A stretch of 64,000 bases of DNA from Acidobacteriota bacterium (GTDB lineage: Bacteria > Acidobacteriota > Terriglobia > Bryobacterales > UBA6623). A program made the translations under genes and the position numbers. Within the stretch, counting starts at the first letter, position 1. Each line of letters starts with the position of its first letter. Where the stretch lies: positions 1 to 64,000 of the forward strand of contig WGMB01000004.1 in NCBI GenBank assembly GCA_016125275.1, written 5' to 3'. Positions 34,863-43,561 of this stretch are shown piece by piece. A model generated the notes under the pieces. It was not told the origin of the DNA and searched no databases. It saw only the letters and a list, made by a program, of their open reading frames with translations.

Positions 34863-36140
34863 GTGGATGAGACCGTGCCCAAGACTCCGTTGCTTCCCTT
34901 GCTGATCCTTTTGGTGGCGCTGCTTCCGTTCGGCTGCGGCGGCGGAGCGTCCGACGAAGCGGCTTCGGAGGATTCCGCCGCCCACGCCGTCGCCGTGCAG
35001 GTCGCCAAGGCGCAGATGGTGACCATGCATCCCCGGCTGGAGCTGGTCGGAACCGTCGTCGCCGTCCCGGAGCAAACGGCCATGGTGGCGCCGCAGTTCG
35101 GCGGATCGGTCGAAAAGGTCGCCGTCGTCGAGGGGCAGCATGTCAAAGCTGGGGACTTGCTGGTGCAACTGGACTCCCACGTGGCCCGCACGGACGTGGC
35201 CCGCGCGCGCGGCGCTCTCGACGAGAAGGCGGCGGCCCTCGAGCGCCTCCAACGCGGCTACCTGCCGCGCGAGATCGAGGGCGCCCGCAAGGACCGCGAC
35301 AAGGCCCAGGCGACCCTGGACGGGCTGCAGAACGAGCTCACGGCGCTCGAAGGCCTGCGGGCGCGCGGCGAGGTCTCTCCCGTCGCCTATGAAACCAAAG
35401 CCAAAGCCGTGCACGCGGCCGAGGCGACGCTGGCTTCAGCCGAAGCCCGTCTGCAACTGCTGGAGGAAGGCACGCCGCCGGAACAGATCGCTCAAGCCAA
35501 GGGCCTGCTGGAGGTCGCCCAGGCGGACTTGGACCATGCCGAGCTGGTCCTCGAGTGGTGCTCGATCACCAGCCCCATCGATGGCGTCGTGACCAAGCTC
35601 ATGGCTTACCAGGGCCAGTTCTTCGACCGGGCCGTCCCGCTCGCTACGGTCATCGACCTGTCGAGCGTATTCGTGCAACTCCGCGTCCCGAGCCGAGACT
35701 TTGCCAAAGTCCGCGTGGGCAGCCCGGTGGAAGCGCGCCTGGATTCTCTGGCCGGCCGCACGTTCGAGGGCAAGATCGCGCGCATCAGCGGCGAAGCCGA
35801 CCCCCAGACCGGCAACTTCATCGTCTTCGCCCGCCTCCAAAACCAAGAGGACCTGCTGCGCCCCGGTCTCGGCTGCAACGCCGGCATCGCGTTGCCGGAC
35901 ATCCCCGACGCCCTCGCCATTCCCGTGGCGGCCGTCGGCGACAACGCCGGAACGCCGGTGGCGACCGTCATCCGGGACGGCAAGGCTTACGAAACCGAGG
36001 TGGAGCTGGGCGCCGAGACGAGCGAGCTGGCTCAGATCGTCAGCGGACTCTCGGCCGGGGACGTCGTCGCCACCTCCGGCGGCTACGGGCTCCCTGACGG
36101 CTGCCCCGTCCGCATCGTCGAAGGGCCGGCGGCGCAATGA
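34863..36140 (+). CDS. RND adaptor, membrane-fusion lipoprotein
   Basis: A 425-residue periplasmic adaptor. The start is a GTG at 34863, with GTG 34875 as an alternative. A signal with the lipobox-like PFGC anchors it to the membrane. Then follow a lipoyl half-motif (VEGQHVKAGDLLVQLDSHVA), a coiled-coil hairpin (about 110-215), the second lipoyl half (WCSITSPIDGVVTKL) and beta-barrel domains (VEARLDSLAGRTFEGKIARIS). It would bridge the pump and the outer-membrane duct. It lies 4 bp after the pump gene and closes the efflux operon, converging on the epimerase gene. Confidence 0.9.
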   Translation: MDETVPKTPLLPLLILLVALLPFGCGGGASDEAASEDSAAHAVAVQVAKAQMVTMHPRLELVGTVVAVPEQTAMVAPQFGGSVEKVAVVEGQHVKAGDLLVQLDSHVARTDVARARGALDEKAAALERLQRGYLPREIEGARKDRDKAQATLDGLQNELTALEGLRARGEVSPVAYETKAKAVHAAEATLASAEARLQLLEEGTPPEQIAQAKGLLEVAQADLDHAELVLEWCSITSPIDGVVTKLMAYQGQFFDRAVPLATVIDLSSVFVQLRVPSRDFAKVRVGSPVEARLDSLAGRTFEGKIARISGEADPQTGNFIVFARLQNQEDLLRPGLGCNAGIALPDIPDALAIPVAAVGDNAGTPVATVIRDGKAYETEVELGAETSELAQIVSGLSAGDVVATSGGYGLPDGCPVRIVEGPAAQ

Positions 36141-36196
36141 TGGAAGCCTGTCTCGGGGAACCGAGGCCGGCCGCGGACCCCGAACGCCGGTCCCGG

Positions 36197-37222
36197 CTAG
36201 TCGCCGGCGGCGGCCCAGGCGCCTTCCCGGGCTGGGCTCGGCAGCTTCATCTTGCGGCGCTCGTCGGCGATGATCGCCTGCAGGGTCTGTTCGAGCGTGC
36301 GCCGCGGTTGCCAGCCGATCAGGTTGCGGATGCGGGCGGTGTCGGGCACGCGACGGACGATGTCTTCAAAGCCGGGCTCGTAGGCGTCTTCGTAGGGCAC
36401 GCGCTCGATCGTGGAGCCGCTGCCGGTCAACCGCAGCACCATTTCGGCCAGCTCCAGAATCGAGATCTCCCGGTCGCTGCCCACGTTGACGACCAAGCCG
36501 GCGGCTTCGGGCGTCTCCGCCAGGAGCGCCACGGCCTCCACCACGTCCCGCACATCGCAGAAGCATCGCGACTGCGAGCCATCGCCGTAGACGGTCAGCG
36601 GCTTGCCGGCCAGCGCCTGCCGCACGAAGCGCGGCGCGACCATGCCGTATTGGTCGCTCTGCCGCGGGCCGATCGTGTTGAAGAAGCGGCAGACCACCCC
36701 CTCCAAGCCCGATTGGCGGCGGTGGGCCAAGGTCAGAAACTCCCCGACCATTTTGGTGGCCGCGTAGGACCAGCGACCCTTGGTCGTGGCGCCCAGCACC
36801 ACGTCGTCGTCCTCGGAGAAAGGGCTCTTGCCGCCCTTGCCGTAGACCTCGGAGGAGCTGGCGACCAGCACCCGCCGGGAGTGCCGGGCGGCGGCGTCGA
36901 GCACACGTTCGAAACCGAACAGGTTCGACTCCATCGTCCGCAGCGGCTCCCGCACGACTCGCTCCACGCCCACGGCCGCGGCCAAGTGCACCACCGTGTC
37001 GGCGGCGCCGGTCAACGCGTCCAAGCGCTCTTCGTCATCCAGGCCGCCCACGTGGATCTGCAGCGAAGGGTGGTCGGCGACGCCCGCCAGGTTCTCCAAA
37101 CGGCCGCTGGACAGGTCATCCAGCACGGCCACGGCGGCGCCGCGCGCGAGCAAATTTTCCACCAGATGCGAGCCGATGAAACCCGCGCCGCCGGTCACAA
37201 AATAGCGTTGCTGCTTGGACAT
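36197..37222 (-). CDS. NAD-dependent epimerase/dehydratase (nucleotide-sugar type)
   Basis: A 341-residue extended short-chain dehydrogenase. The NAD-binding motif is GGAGFIGSH near 11-19, then LDDLSSGRLENL; the catalytic Ser/Tyr/Lys set is in ASSSEVYG and YAATKMVGE. FFNTIGPRQ and the C-terminal IGWQPRRTLEQTL complete the nucleotide-sugar pattern seen in UDP-glucose 4-epimerase and UDP-glucuronate decarboxylase relatives. The exact substrate cannot be decided. It probably supplies a sugar for surface polysaccharide. The 212-bp gap upstream to the YpdA gene shows nothing else. Confidence 0.87.
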   Translation of the reverse strand: MSKQQRYFVTGGAGFIGSHLVENLLARGAAVAVLDDLSSGRLENLAGVADHPSLQIHVGGLDDEERLDALTGAADTVVHLAAAVGVERVVREPLRTMESNLFGFERVLDAAARHSRRVLVASSSEVYGKGGKSPFSEDDDVVLGATTKGRWSYAATKMVGEFLTLAHRRQSGLEGVVCRFFNTIGPRQSDQYGMVAPRFVRQALAGKPLTVYGDGSQSRCFCDVRDVVEAVALLAETPEAAGLVVNVGSDREISILELAEMVLRLTGSGSTIERVPYEDAYEPGFEDIVRRVPDTARIRNLIGWQPRRTLEQTLQAIIADERRKMKLPSPAREGAWAAAGD

Positions 37223-37434
37223 CGAATCCGATTGAAGGCGAAGCCGGAAGCGCCCGGTCAGCGCTCCCCCAAAGGACTTTCAGCCTCGCGACCGACCCCT
37301 GGACGAGGAGGCGGCGGAGACGACGGCGAGCGGCGGGCGCGTGCGGGAGCTTGGTTGCTGGATCTGCACAAACGTAACACTGCTGACGGCCTCATCGCAA
37401 GATTCCCCACTGCCGGCCCCGAGGGTTTCGGGCC

Positions 37435-38442
37435 TCACCCACGCTCGATCTTTCGGGCGGCGTCTTCAGCGATTTGCGCGCCGTGGAAGCGGCCATTTTC
37501 GATGAAAATCTCGCTCGTATGCATGCCCGCCACGACCACTCCGGCCAAGTACAGGCCCGGGCGGTCGCTCTCGAGCGTGTCCGGGTTGGTGGCGGGTTTT
37601 TGCGTCACCGGGTCCAGCCGGATGCCGACCCGCTCGAGGAAATGCAGATCGGGCTGGTAGCCCGTCATCGCCAGCACGAAGTCGTTGTCGATCTCGCGCG
37701 GGCCGTCCGGCGTCCGGACAACGATCGACTTGGCGTGAATGCGCTCCACCGAGGACTGGAAGTGGGCCGCGATCTCGCCGTTCTTGATGCGGTTCTCGAT
37801 GTCGGGCAGAATCCAATACTTGATCTTTTCGCTGAGCCGCTCGCCGCGATGGATCATCGTCACCCGAGCGCCCGCTCGGTAGCACTCCAGCGCGTAGATG
37901 GCGGCGGAGTTCTTGCCGCCCACCACCGCGACGTCGCAATCGAAGAACGGGTGCGGGTCGTGGTAGTAGTGCCGCACCTTGGGCAGGTCCTCGCCCGGGC
38001 AGCCCAGCCGGACCGGCTCGTCGTAGTAGCCGGTCGCCAGCACGACCTTGCGCGTCCGGTAGCGTCGGCTCTCGCCGCTCTGGTGGGTGGTGCGTACCTC
38101 GAACGCGCCGTCCTGGCCGCGGATGTCGTCGACACGCTCGTACTGCCGGATGGCCAGCCCGTAGTGCTGGGCGACGCGGCGGTAGTACTTCAGCGCTTCG
38201 GTGCGGTTGGGCTTGTCGCGCACCGAGGTCATCGGGATGTCGCCGATCTCCAGCAGCTCCGGCGTCGTGAAAAAGACCAGGTTGGTGGGGTAGTGGTAGA
38301 GCGAGTTGACCAGGCAGCCCTTCTCGATGGCGACGGTGCGCAGGCCGCGCCGTTGCGCCTCGATCGCGCAGGCGAGCCCGGTCGGGCCCGCGCCGACCAC
38401 CAGCAGGTCAAAATCGGGCGGGGCGGAAGCGTCGGCTGTCAT
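37435..38442 (-). CDS. ypdA: YpdA-family flavoprotein, putative bacillithiol disulfide reductase
   Basis: A 335-residue FAD/NAD(P)H protein. The FAD motif is VVGAGPTGLACAIEA (about 15-29), followed by KGCLVNSLYHYPTNLVFFTTPELLEIG, characteristic of YpdA/Bdr. The NADPH motif is VAVVGGKNSAAIYALECYRAGA, and the FAD-end motif is GLYLAGVVVAGMHTSEIFIENGR. Experimentally studied members reduce oxidised bacillithiol (BSSB). Some Acidobacteriota make bacillithiol-type thiols, which supports that role here, although no bsh genes lie in the window. The gene is on its own, reading opposite to the efflux operon. Confidence 0.88.
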   Translation of the reverse strand: MTADASAPPDFDLLVVGAGPTGLACAIEAQRRGLRTVAIEKGCLVNSLYHYPTNLVFFTTPELLEIGDIPMTSVRDKPNRTEALKYYRRVAQHYGLAIRQYERVDDIRGQDGAFEVRTTHQSGESRRYRTRKVVLATGYYDEPVRLGCPGEDLPKVRHYYHDPHPFFDCDVAVVGGKNSAAIYALECYRAGARVTMIHRGERLSEKIKYWILPDIENRIKNGEIAAHFQSSVERIHAKSIVVRTPDGPREIDNDFVLAMTGYQPDLHFLERVGIRLDPVTQKPATNPDTLESDRPGLYLAGVVVAGMHTSEIFIENGRFHGAQIAEDAARKIERG

Positions 38443-38517
38443 GGGTAGGGAGTCGGCGCGGAGGCGGCTCGTCCGCGCTTCGACTCTCCCATTATTTCAA
38501 GCGCACTCGGGATTGAG

Positions 38518-39177
38518 CTAGCGGCGCGACTCCCAGACCGTCTCGCGCGAGGCCCCGTCCTTCATCTCGGTCGCGCGCCGCAGCCCTTGCAGCGCCAGCT
38601 CGAAGCGGTCCCGGATGCCCGTCTTCTCGAAGATGTGCATCAGGTGGATCTTGACCGTGCCGGTGGCGATGCCGAGCGTCTCGGCGATCTCCCGGTTCTT
38701 CAAACCGCGCGAAACCAACTGGGCTACTTGCCGCTCCCGCGGCGTCAGCGGCCGATTGCGCGGCCGGTCCATCGTGTCGTTGCGGGACTCGTAGAGGTCC
38801 TGCGTCCAAAGATGTCCGGACGAGACGGTCCGGAGGCAGTGGTAGAGAGCCTTCGGGTCGACCGTCTTCTTCATGATGCCGCTGGCCCCGGCCTGGATCG
38901 ACCGGAAGCTCTCGACATCGGAGATCTGGGAGCCCCAGACCACCGCCCGGGCGGGGTTGGGCCGGGCGCGCAATTCCGCCAGGGCTTCGAGCACGGAGTG
39001 CATTCCGAAGCTGCGGTCCAGGATCACGATGTCGGGCTGCTCGCGTCCCACGATGTCGACCGCCCGGTCGATGTCGTTGCAGGCCGCGATCAACTCGATA
39101 TCCTCGCTCCGGTCCAGCAGGGCTCGCAGACCCTCTTGTACGACCGGCTGTGGATCGCATAGGCAAACCGAGATCAT
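38518..39177 (-). CDS. NarL/LuxR-family response regulator, orphan
   Basis: A 219-residue regulator. GGAGG ten bases before the ATG supports the start. The receiver has Asp in IVILDRSFG and a conserved Lys in GIMKKTVDPK. The C-terminal LuxR helix-turn-helix is LTPRERQVAQLVSRGLKNREIAETLGIATGTVKIHLMHIFEKTG. There is no sensor kinase next to it. It is 75 bp upstream of ypdA on the same strand and could share a transcript, but no target can be named. Confidence 0.88.
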   Translation of the reverse strand: MISVCLCDPQPVVQEGLRALLDRSEDIELIAACNDIDRAVDIVGREQPDIVILDRSFGMHSVLEALAELRARPNPARAVVWGSQISDVESFRSIQAGASGIMKKTVDPKALYHCLRTVSSGHLWTQDLYESRNDTMDRPRNRPLTPRERQVAQLVSRGLKNREIAETLGIATGTVKIHLMHIFEKTGIRDRFELALQGLRRATEMKDGASRETVWESRR

Positions 39178-39285
39178 CCCGACGAGTCCTCCCTGTGGGG
39201 CGTCGAACCAGCGCCCTGCAAAGTGTCATCGTCGGCACGCTATAAATTCTTGAGGAAGAAGTCTGGAGTTTCCCAACCGGCCGCG

Positions 39286-39744
39286 CTAAAAAAGAGCCCG
39301 CGTGACCCACTCCGCCGCCAAACAAGGCTTGGAACCGCCGCCGTCGGTCTCCACCCGTACGCTCCAAGTGAGATGAAAGCCGCCCTCGATCGGATCGCAG
39401 GCCGCCAGCGTGAACCGCCCCCTCACGCGGGCGCCGCTGGGGACCGGGGCGGGGAAGCGCACGCGGTTCAGGCCGTAGTTGACGCCCAGGCGCCGCCGGG
39501 AGAGCTCGAAGGCGTCCCCCGCCATCTGGGTGAGCAGCGACAGCGTCAGGAAGCCATGAGCGACGGCCGTCCCAAACGGCGACTCTGCCGCCGCCCGCTC
39601 CGGGTCCGCGTGAATCCACTGGCGGTCGCCGGTCGCCTCGGCGAAATCGTCGATGCGCTGCTGCGTCACCTCGATCCAGCCGCTGACGGCCACCTCCCGC
39701 CCGACCAGGCCGGGGAGCTCTTCCGGATCGATGCGGCGCGGCAC
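39286..39744 (-). CDS. MaoC-like (R)-specific enoyl-CoA hydratase
   Basis: A 152-residue hot-dog fold protein. The hydratase signature is DFAEATGDRQWIHADPERAAAESPFGTAVAHGFLTLSL, containing the catalytic Asp and His (TGDxxxxH), at about residues 33-70. The length and the motif fit single-domain MaoC/PhaJ-type hydratases, which hydrate trans-2-enoyl-CoA in fatty-acid or polyhydroxyalkanoate metabolism. It is divergent from the hydantoinase-like gene, 24 bp away, so the two share a promoter region; TACAAT at 39748-39753 could serve the plus-strand gene. Confidence 0.88.
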   Translation of the reverse strand: MPRRIDPEELPGLVGREVAVSGWIEVTQQRIDDFAEATGDRQWIHADPERAAAESPFGTAVAHGFLTLSLLTQMAGDAFELSRRRLGVNYGLNRVRFPAPVPSGARVRGRFTLAACDPIEGGFHLTWSVRVETDGGGSKPCLAAEWVTRALF

Positions 39745-39768
39745 GGCCTACAATGTAGCTCACCGCCG

Positions 39769-41316
39769 ATGCGCCTCGAGCTCGAGATCTTCCGCAACCT
39801 GTTCGTCTCGATCGCCGAGGAGATGGGCGTCGTGCTCAAGCGCACGGCCTTCTCTCCCAACATCAAGGAACGCCGCGACTACTCCTGCGCGGTCTACGAC
39901 GCCGCCGGCCGGACGGTCGCCATGGGAGACCACATGCCGGTCCACCTGGGGGCCATGCCCTCCTCGGTGGCCGAGACGCTGGCCTCGCAGACGCTGGAGC
40001 CCGGCGACGTGGTCTTTCTCAACGACCCTTTTCGCGGAGGGACGCACTTGCCGGACCTGACGGCCGTCTCGGCGGTCTTCCTCGACGACGGCGCGCCGGC
40101 CTTCTACCTCGCCAACCGCGCCCATCACTCCGACGTGGGCGGCATGCGGCCCGGGTCGATGCCGCTGGCCACGGAGATCTTCCAGGAAGGGTTGCGGATT
40201 CCGCCCGTCAAGCTCGTCCGCCGGGGCCGCTTCGACGACGACCTGCTGGCCCTGCTGCTGGCCAACGTGCGGACCCCGGAAGAACGCCGCGGCGACCTCG
40301 GGGCGCAACTGGCGGCCCTGCGAACCGGCGAACGCCGCCTGCGGGAGGCGGCCGAGAAGTACGGCGCGGCCAAGCTGGCCGAGCAGACCCAAGAGCTGCT
40401 CGACTACGCCGAGCGCTCGATGTGCGTCCGGATCGCGGCGATCCCTGACGGCGTCTACGAGTTCGAGGACTGCCTGGACGACGACGGCTTCGGCGCCGAG
40501 GACCTGCCGATCCGCTGCCGCCTGACCATCCGCGGCGAGCGGGCCACGGTCGACCTGCGCGAGTCCGCCCCGCAGACGCGCGGCGGCGTGAACGCCAACC
40601 TGGCCGTCGCCACCGCGGCCATCCTGTACTGCTTCCGCTGCCTGATCCGCGAAGAAGTCCCCTACAACGCCGGCCTGCTGCGGCCAGTCGAGATTCTCAC
40701 CCGGCCGGGGAGCCTGGTCGACGCCGTTGCGCCGGCGGCCGTGGCCGCCGGCAATGTGGAGACCTCCCAGCGCATCACCGACGTCGTCATGGGGGCCCTC
40801 GCCCAGGCCCTGCCCGAGGCCGTTCCGGCCGCCTCGTGCGGGTCGATGAATAACCTCACCCTAGGCGGGACCGACCCTCGCAGCGGGGCGAGCTTCGCCT
40901 ACTACGAGACGATCGCCGGCGGCATGGGCGCGCGCCCGGACAGCGACGGGCTCAGCGCGGTCCACACCCACATGACCAACTCGCTCAACACGCCGGTCGA
41001 AGCTCTCGAGCGCCAATTGCCCATCGTGGTGCGCCGCTACGGCGTCCGGCGGGGATCGGGCGGGGCGGGGAAGTTTCGCGGCGGCGACGGCGTGGTCAAG
41101 GAGATCGAGCTGCTGGCCGATACGGAAATCACCCTGCTCACGGAGCGGCGCAAACGGGGGCCTTACGGGCTGGCCGGCGGCGAGCCGGGAGCGCCGGGCT
41201 CCAACCGCCTCGACGGGGAACCGCTGGCGGCCAAGGGCTCCTTGCGGGCTCCGGCGGGCGCCCGCTTGCGGATCGAAACGCCCGGCGGCGGCGGTTTTGG
41301 CCCGGCGGCCGACTAA
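39769..41316 (+). CDS. hydantoinase B/oxoprolinase-type subunit (HyuB-like)
   Basis: A 515-residue protein. The open frame extends to 39223, but the family begins at MRLELEIFRNLFVSIAEEMGVVLKRTAFSPNIKERRDYSCAVYD, hence the ATG at 39769. Other hallmarks are MPVHLGAMPSSV, DVVFLNDPFRGGTHLPDLTAV, RAHHSDVGGMRPGSMP and the C-terminal GGGGFGP. HyuB-type subunits normally pair with HyuA for ATP-dependent opening of hydantoin, oxoproline or N-methylhydantoin rings, or act in acetone-carboxylase-like complexes. No HyuA gene lies beside it, so the partner must be elsewhere. Its stop overlaps the convergent peroxiredoxin stop. Confidence 0.88.
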   Translation: MRLELEIFRNLFVSIAEEMGVVLKRTAFSPNIKERRDYSCAVYDAAGRTVAMGDHMPVHLGAMPSSVAETLASQTLEPGDVVFLNDPFRGGTHLPDLTAVSAVFLDDGAPAFYLANRAHHSDVGGMRPGSMPLATEIFQEGLRIPPVKLVRRGRFDDDLLALLLANVRTPEERRGDLGAQLAALRTGERRLREAAEKYGAAKLAEQTQELLDYAERSMCVRIAAIPDGVYEFEDCLDDDGFGAEDLPIRCRLTIRGERATVDLRESAPQTRGGVNANLAVATAAILYCFRCLIREEVPYNAGLLRPVEILTRPGSLVDAVAPAAVAAGNVETSQRITDVVMGALAQALPEAVPAASCGSMNNLTLGGTDPRSGASFAYYETIAGGMGARPDSDGLSAVHTHMTNSLNTPVEALERQLPIVVRRYGVRRGSGGAGKFRGGDGVVKEIELLADTEITLLTERRKRGPYGLAGGEPGAPGSNRLDGEPLAAKGSLRAPAGARLRIETPGGGGFGPAAD

Positions 41317-41966
41317 GCGCTGGGAACCGGGACCGCGCCGCCGATCTCGTCCAGCGCCGCGACCACGTCATCCGGCTCCATGCGCTTGGTGAAGTCGGCC
41401 GTCACGTGGCGACGCCGCACGACGCCGTCCTGGTCCAGGATGAACGTCGCCGGCACGGGCAGCCGCCAGGAGCCGTCCAGATTGAGCAGCGAGATGTCGG
41501 TATCGAGCGAGCCGGTGTAGTACTTCTGCACCTCGGGCGGCATGGTGAACTGGACCCGCCAGTCGCGGATGACCTGCTGGTCGGGATCGCTGCACAGCTC
41601 GAAGCCGTCGAGGGGGTCGTCGAGCAAGGGGCCCGCGTCCGGGTGGACGCCGATCAACGAGCCGCCGGCCGCGCGGATCTCCGGCAGGGCTCGCGCCAGG
41701 GCCGCCACCTGCAAGTTGCAGATCGGGCACCACGCGCCGCGAAAGAAGGTGACCACGGCCGGCCCGCGCCGCAGCCGCTCGGAAAGCCGAACCCTCTGGC
41801 GGCGCGAGCTCTCGAGCTCGAAGTCCGGGGCTCGCTCGCCCACGGCCACGCCCGGCGCGATCTGATCGTTCTCGATCTTCTTGAAGGCGCTGACGATCTG
41901 CCGCGCCACGGCCGGAGGCGTGTTGAAGCTCGCCAGCAGATCGCTGATCTCTTCCCGCAGCCCCAC
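41313..41966 (-). CDS. AhpC/TSA-type peroxiredoxin
   Basis: A 217-residue thioredoxin-fold protein. I use the GTG at 41966, since the upstream frame is unlike protein and overlaps the neighbouring phosphodiesterase gene. A helical N-terminus precedes the fold. The peroxidatic motif is FFRGAWCPICNLQVAAL, with both cysteines of a WCPxC arrangement. FILDQDGVVRRRHVTADFTKR near the end is typical of the family. It should reduce peroxides using thiols, perhaps linked in function to YpdA; that link is inference. The stop overlaps the HyuB-like stop by four bases. Confidence 0.83.
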   Translation of the reverse strand: MGLREEISDLLASFNTPPAVARQIVSAFKKIENDQIAPGVAVGERAPDFELESSRRQRVRLSERLRRGPAVVTFFRGAWCPICNLQVAALARALPEIRAAGGSLIGVHPDAGPLLDDPLDGFELCSDPDQQVIRDWRVQFTMPPEVQKYYTGSLDTDISLLNLDGSWRLPVPATFILDQDGVVRRRHVTADFTKRMEPDDVVAALDEIGGAVPVPSA

Positions 41967-41991
41967 TTGCTTAGTGTACGGCGGGGCGGGC

Positions 41992-43545
41992 TCAGCGCAA
42001 GGCCCGAATGCGGGCCAAGCTGCGGCCTTCCATCGCGTCGGGAACCGGGGCGCCCAGGATTGAAAGGACCGTCGGGCCGATATCCTTGCCGCTGGGCTCA
42101 CAAGATTCCAAGTCGATCTCGGCGCCGGCCATGCGCAACAGGCAGAAGCCCAGCGCTTCGTGGCCGCCGGTGCGCAGGTCGTGGTGCGAGCCGATCACCC
42201 TGCCATAGCCGGGCGAATCGACCTCGCCGATCCAGGCGTCGCGGCTCCACATGGCGGTCAGGTCGGGCAGCCGGTCCAGCAGCGGACCGGCGTAGCGGTC
42301 GTGCAGCCGCGTCACCTTGCGGATCGCCGGCTTGCCGGTGGACGGGTTGACGAGCTCCCGCAGCCGCAGCGTCAGAAAGTCCAGCACGGCGTCGTACTCC
42401 GCGCCGGGCGCGACCAGACCGTGCGGGTCGCGGCCCTTCAGATTCACCCGAAACGCCGGATTGAGGTCGTTGTTGGGCACGTAGTTGACGCGCGCCCGCG
42501 GGTTCAGGTTCTTCGAGCCCATCACCCGGGCCACCACCGCGTCCTCGATCGGCTTGGGCAGCATCGCCTTGACGGCGTACTGCATCTGGATGGGCACCTT
42601 CTCCTTCAACCACTGCACCAGCCCGGGCTTGACCTCGATGCGCCGGCTCCGGGACGGGTCGGGAGCGATGTTGGAGGAGCCGGACAGCCCCCACAGATCG
42701 AGCAGCGTCGGCGTCAGGTCGCGCCCGTGGAACTGCGGCGCCATGCCGTGCCCGGAGAAGATCATCACCGGCGTGTCGGGCCCGACGCGCTCCACCAGCG
42801 AGCCGATCTCGGCGTCGATCGCCTCGTAGACGTCCGCCATCGCCGAGCGCAGCCCGTGGCGGTCGGTCGGGTCGTAGAGCGGATGCGAGGGGTCCTGGAA
42901 GTGCCAGAACTGATGGCCCGAGCAGTGCGTCTCCGAGAAAGCGGCGAAGAACAGGTCCCAGTCCTCGCGATCGAGCAGGTCGCGCAGCACCGCTCCCCGG
43001 CGCCGGACGCCTTCGATCAGCTTCTCCCGCAACTGCCGGTAGGCGGCCGGCGAGCGGCCGTGATTGTCGCAGGAGTCGAGTGGGTAGTCGCCATGGGAGG
43101 CGATCAGCTCCGAGAGCAGCTCCGGCGGCTGCGACGTCGTCTCGCAGTGGCTGGCGTGCGCGCCCCAACTGGCGATCTGGACGCCGTTGAGCCCCGGCAT
43201 GATCGCCGTCTTGGGCGGGTCGATCACGGCGCAGCGCTTGCCGGCTTCCGAGGCGGCCGTCCAGAACTGCTTGCCCTGATGGTCGTCCTCGAGCAGCACC
43301 AGTCGATCCGACCCTTCTTCGGGCTGGATGTAGTAGTACTTGCCGAGCCGCGCGGCGTTCGTGCTGGCGTACAGCGAGGGCCAGACCTCGTCAGGAAACT
43401 CTTCGGCCGGAGACCGCAGCAGCGACCAGGAGCCCTCGCCGCGCAGGCGAGCCAGGTTGGGCAGGCGTCCCTCACTGATCCACCGCTCGATGCAGCTCGG
43501 TTCGGCTGCGTCGAGGCCAATCAGTAACAACTGGCACTGCGGCAT
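41992..43545 (-). CDS. alkaline-phosphatase-superfamily phosphodiesterase/nucleotide pyrophosphatase-like protein
   Basis: A 517-residue protein starting at the ATG at 43545 (GGAAGC upstream); the frame extends into the glycosyltransferase gene but conserved sequence starts at CQLLLIGLDAAEP. Metal-site candidates are the Asp of GLDAAEP, the Asp/His of FSETHCSGHQFWHF, and SGHGMAPQFHGRDLTPTLLDL. No signal peptide is present, so it appears cytoplasmic. The superfamily hydrolyses phosphodiesters, pyrophosphates or phosphoglycans. The preceding glycosyltransferase, 16 bp upstream on the same strand, suggests a surface-polysaccharide or glycolipid context. Confidence 0.83.
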   Translation of the reverse strand: MPQCQLLLIGLDAAEPSCIERWISEGRLPNLARLRGEGSWSLLRSPAEEFPDEVWPSLYASTNAARLGKYYYIQPEEGSDRLVLLEDDHQGKQFWTAASEAGKRCAVIDPPKTAIMPGLNGVQIASWGAHASHCETTSQPPELLSELIASHGDYPLDSCDNHGRSPAAYRQLREKLIEGVRRRGAVLRDLLDREDWDLFFAAFSETHCSGHQFWHFQDPSHPLYDPTDRHGLRSAMADVYEAIDAEIGSLVERVGPDTPVMIFSGHGMAPQFHGRDLTPTLLDLWGLSGSSNIAPDPSRSRRIEVKPGLVQWLKEKVPIQMQYAVKAMLPKPIEDAVVARVMGSKNLNPRARVNYVPNNDLNPAFRVNLKGRDPHGLVAPGAEYDAVLDFLTLRLRELVNPSTGKPAIRKVTRLHDRYAGPLLDRLPDLTAMWSRDAWIGEVDSPGYGRVIGSHHDLRTGGHEALGFCLLRMAGAEIDLESCEPSGKDIGPTVLSILGAPVPDAMEGRSLARIRALR

Positions 43546-43561
43546 GATTTGCTTCCGGGCC

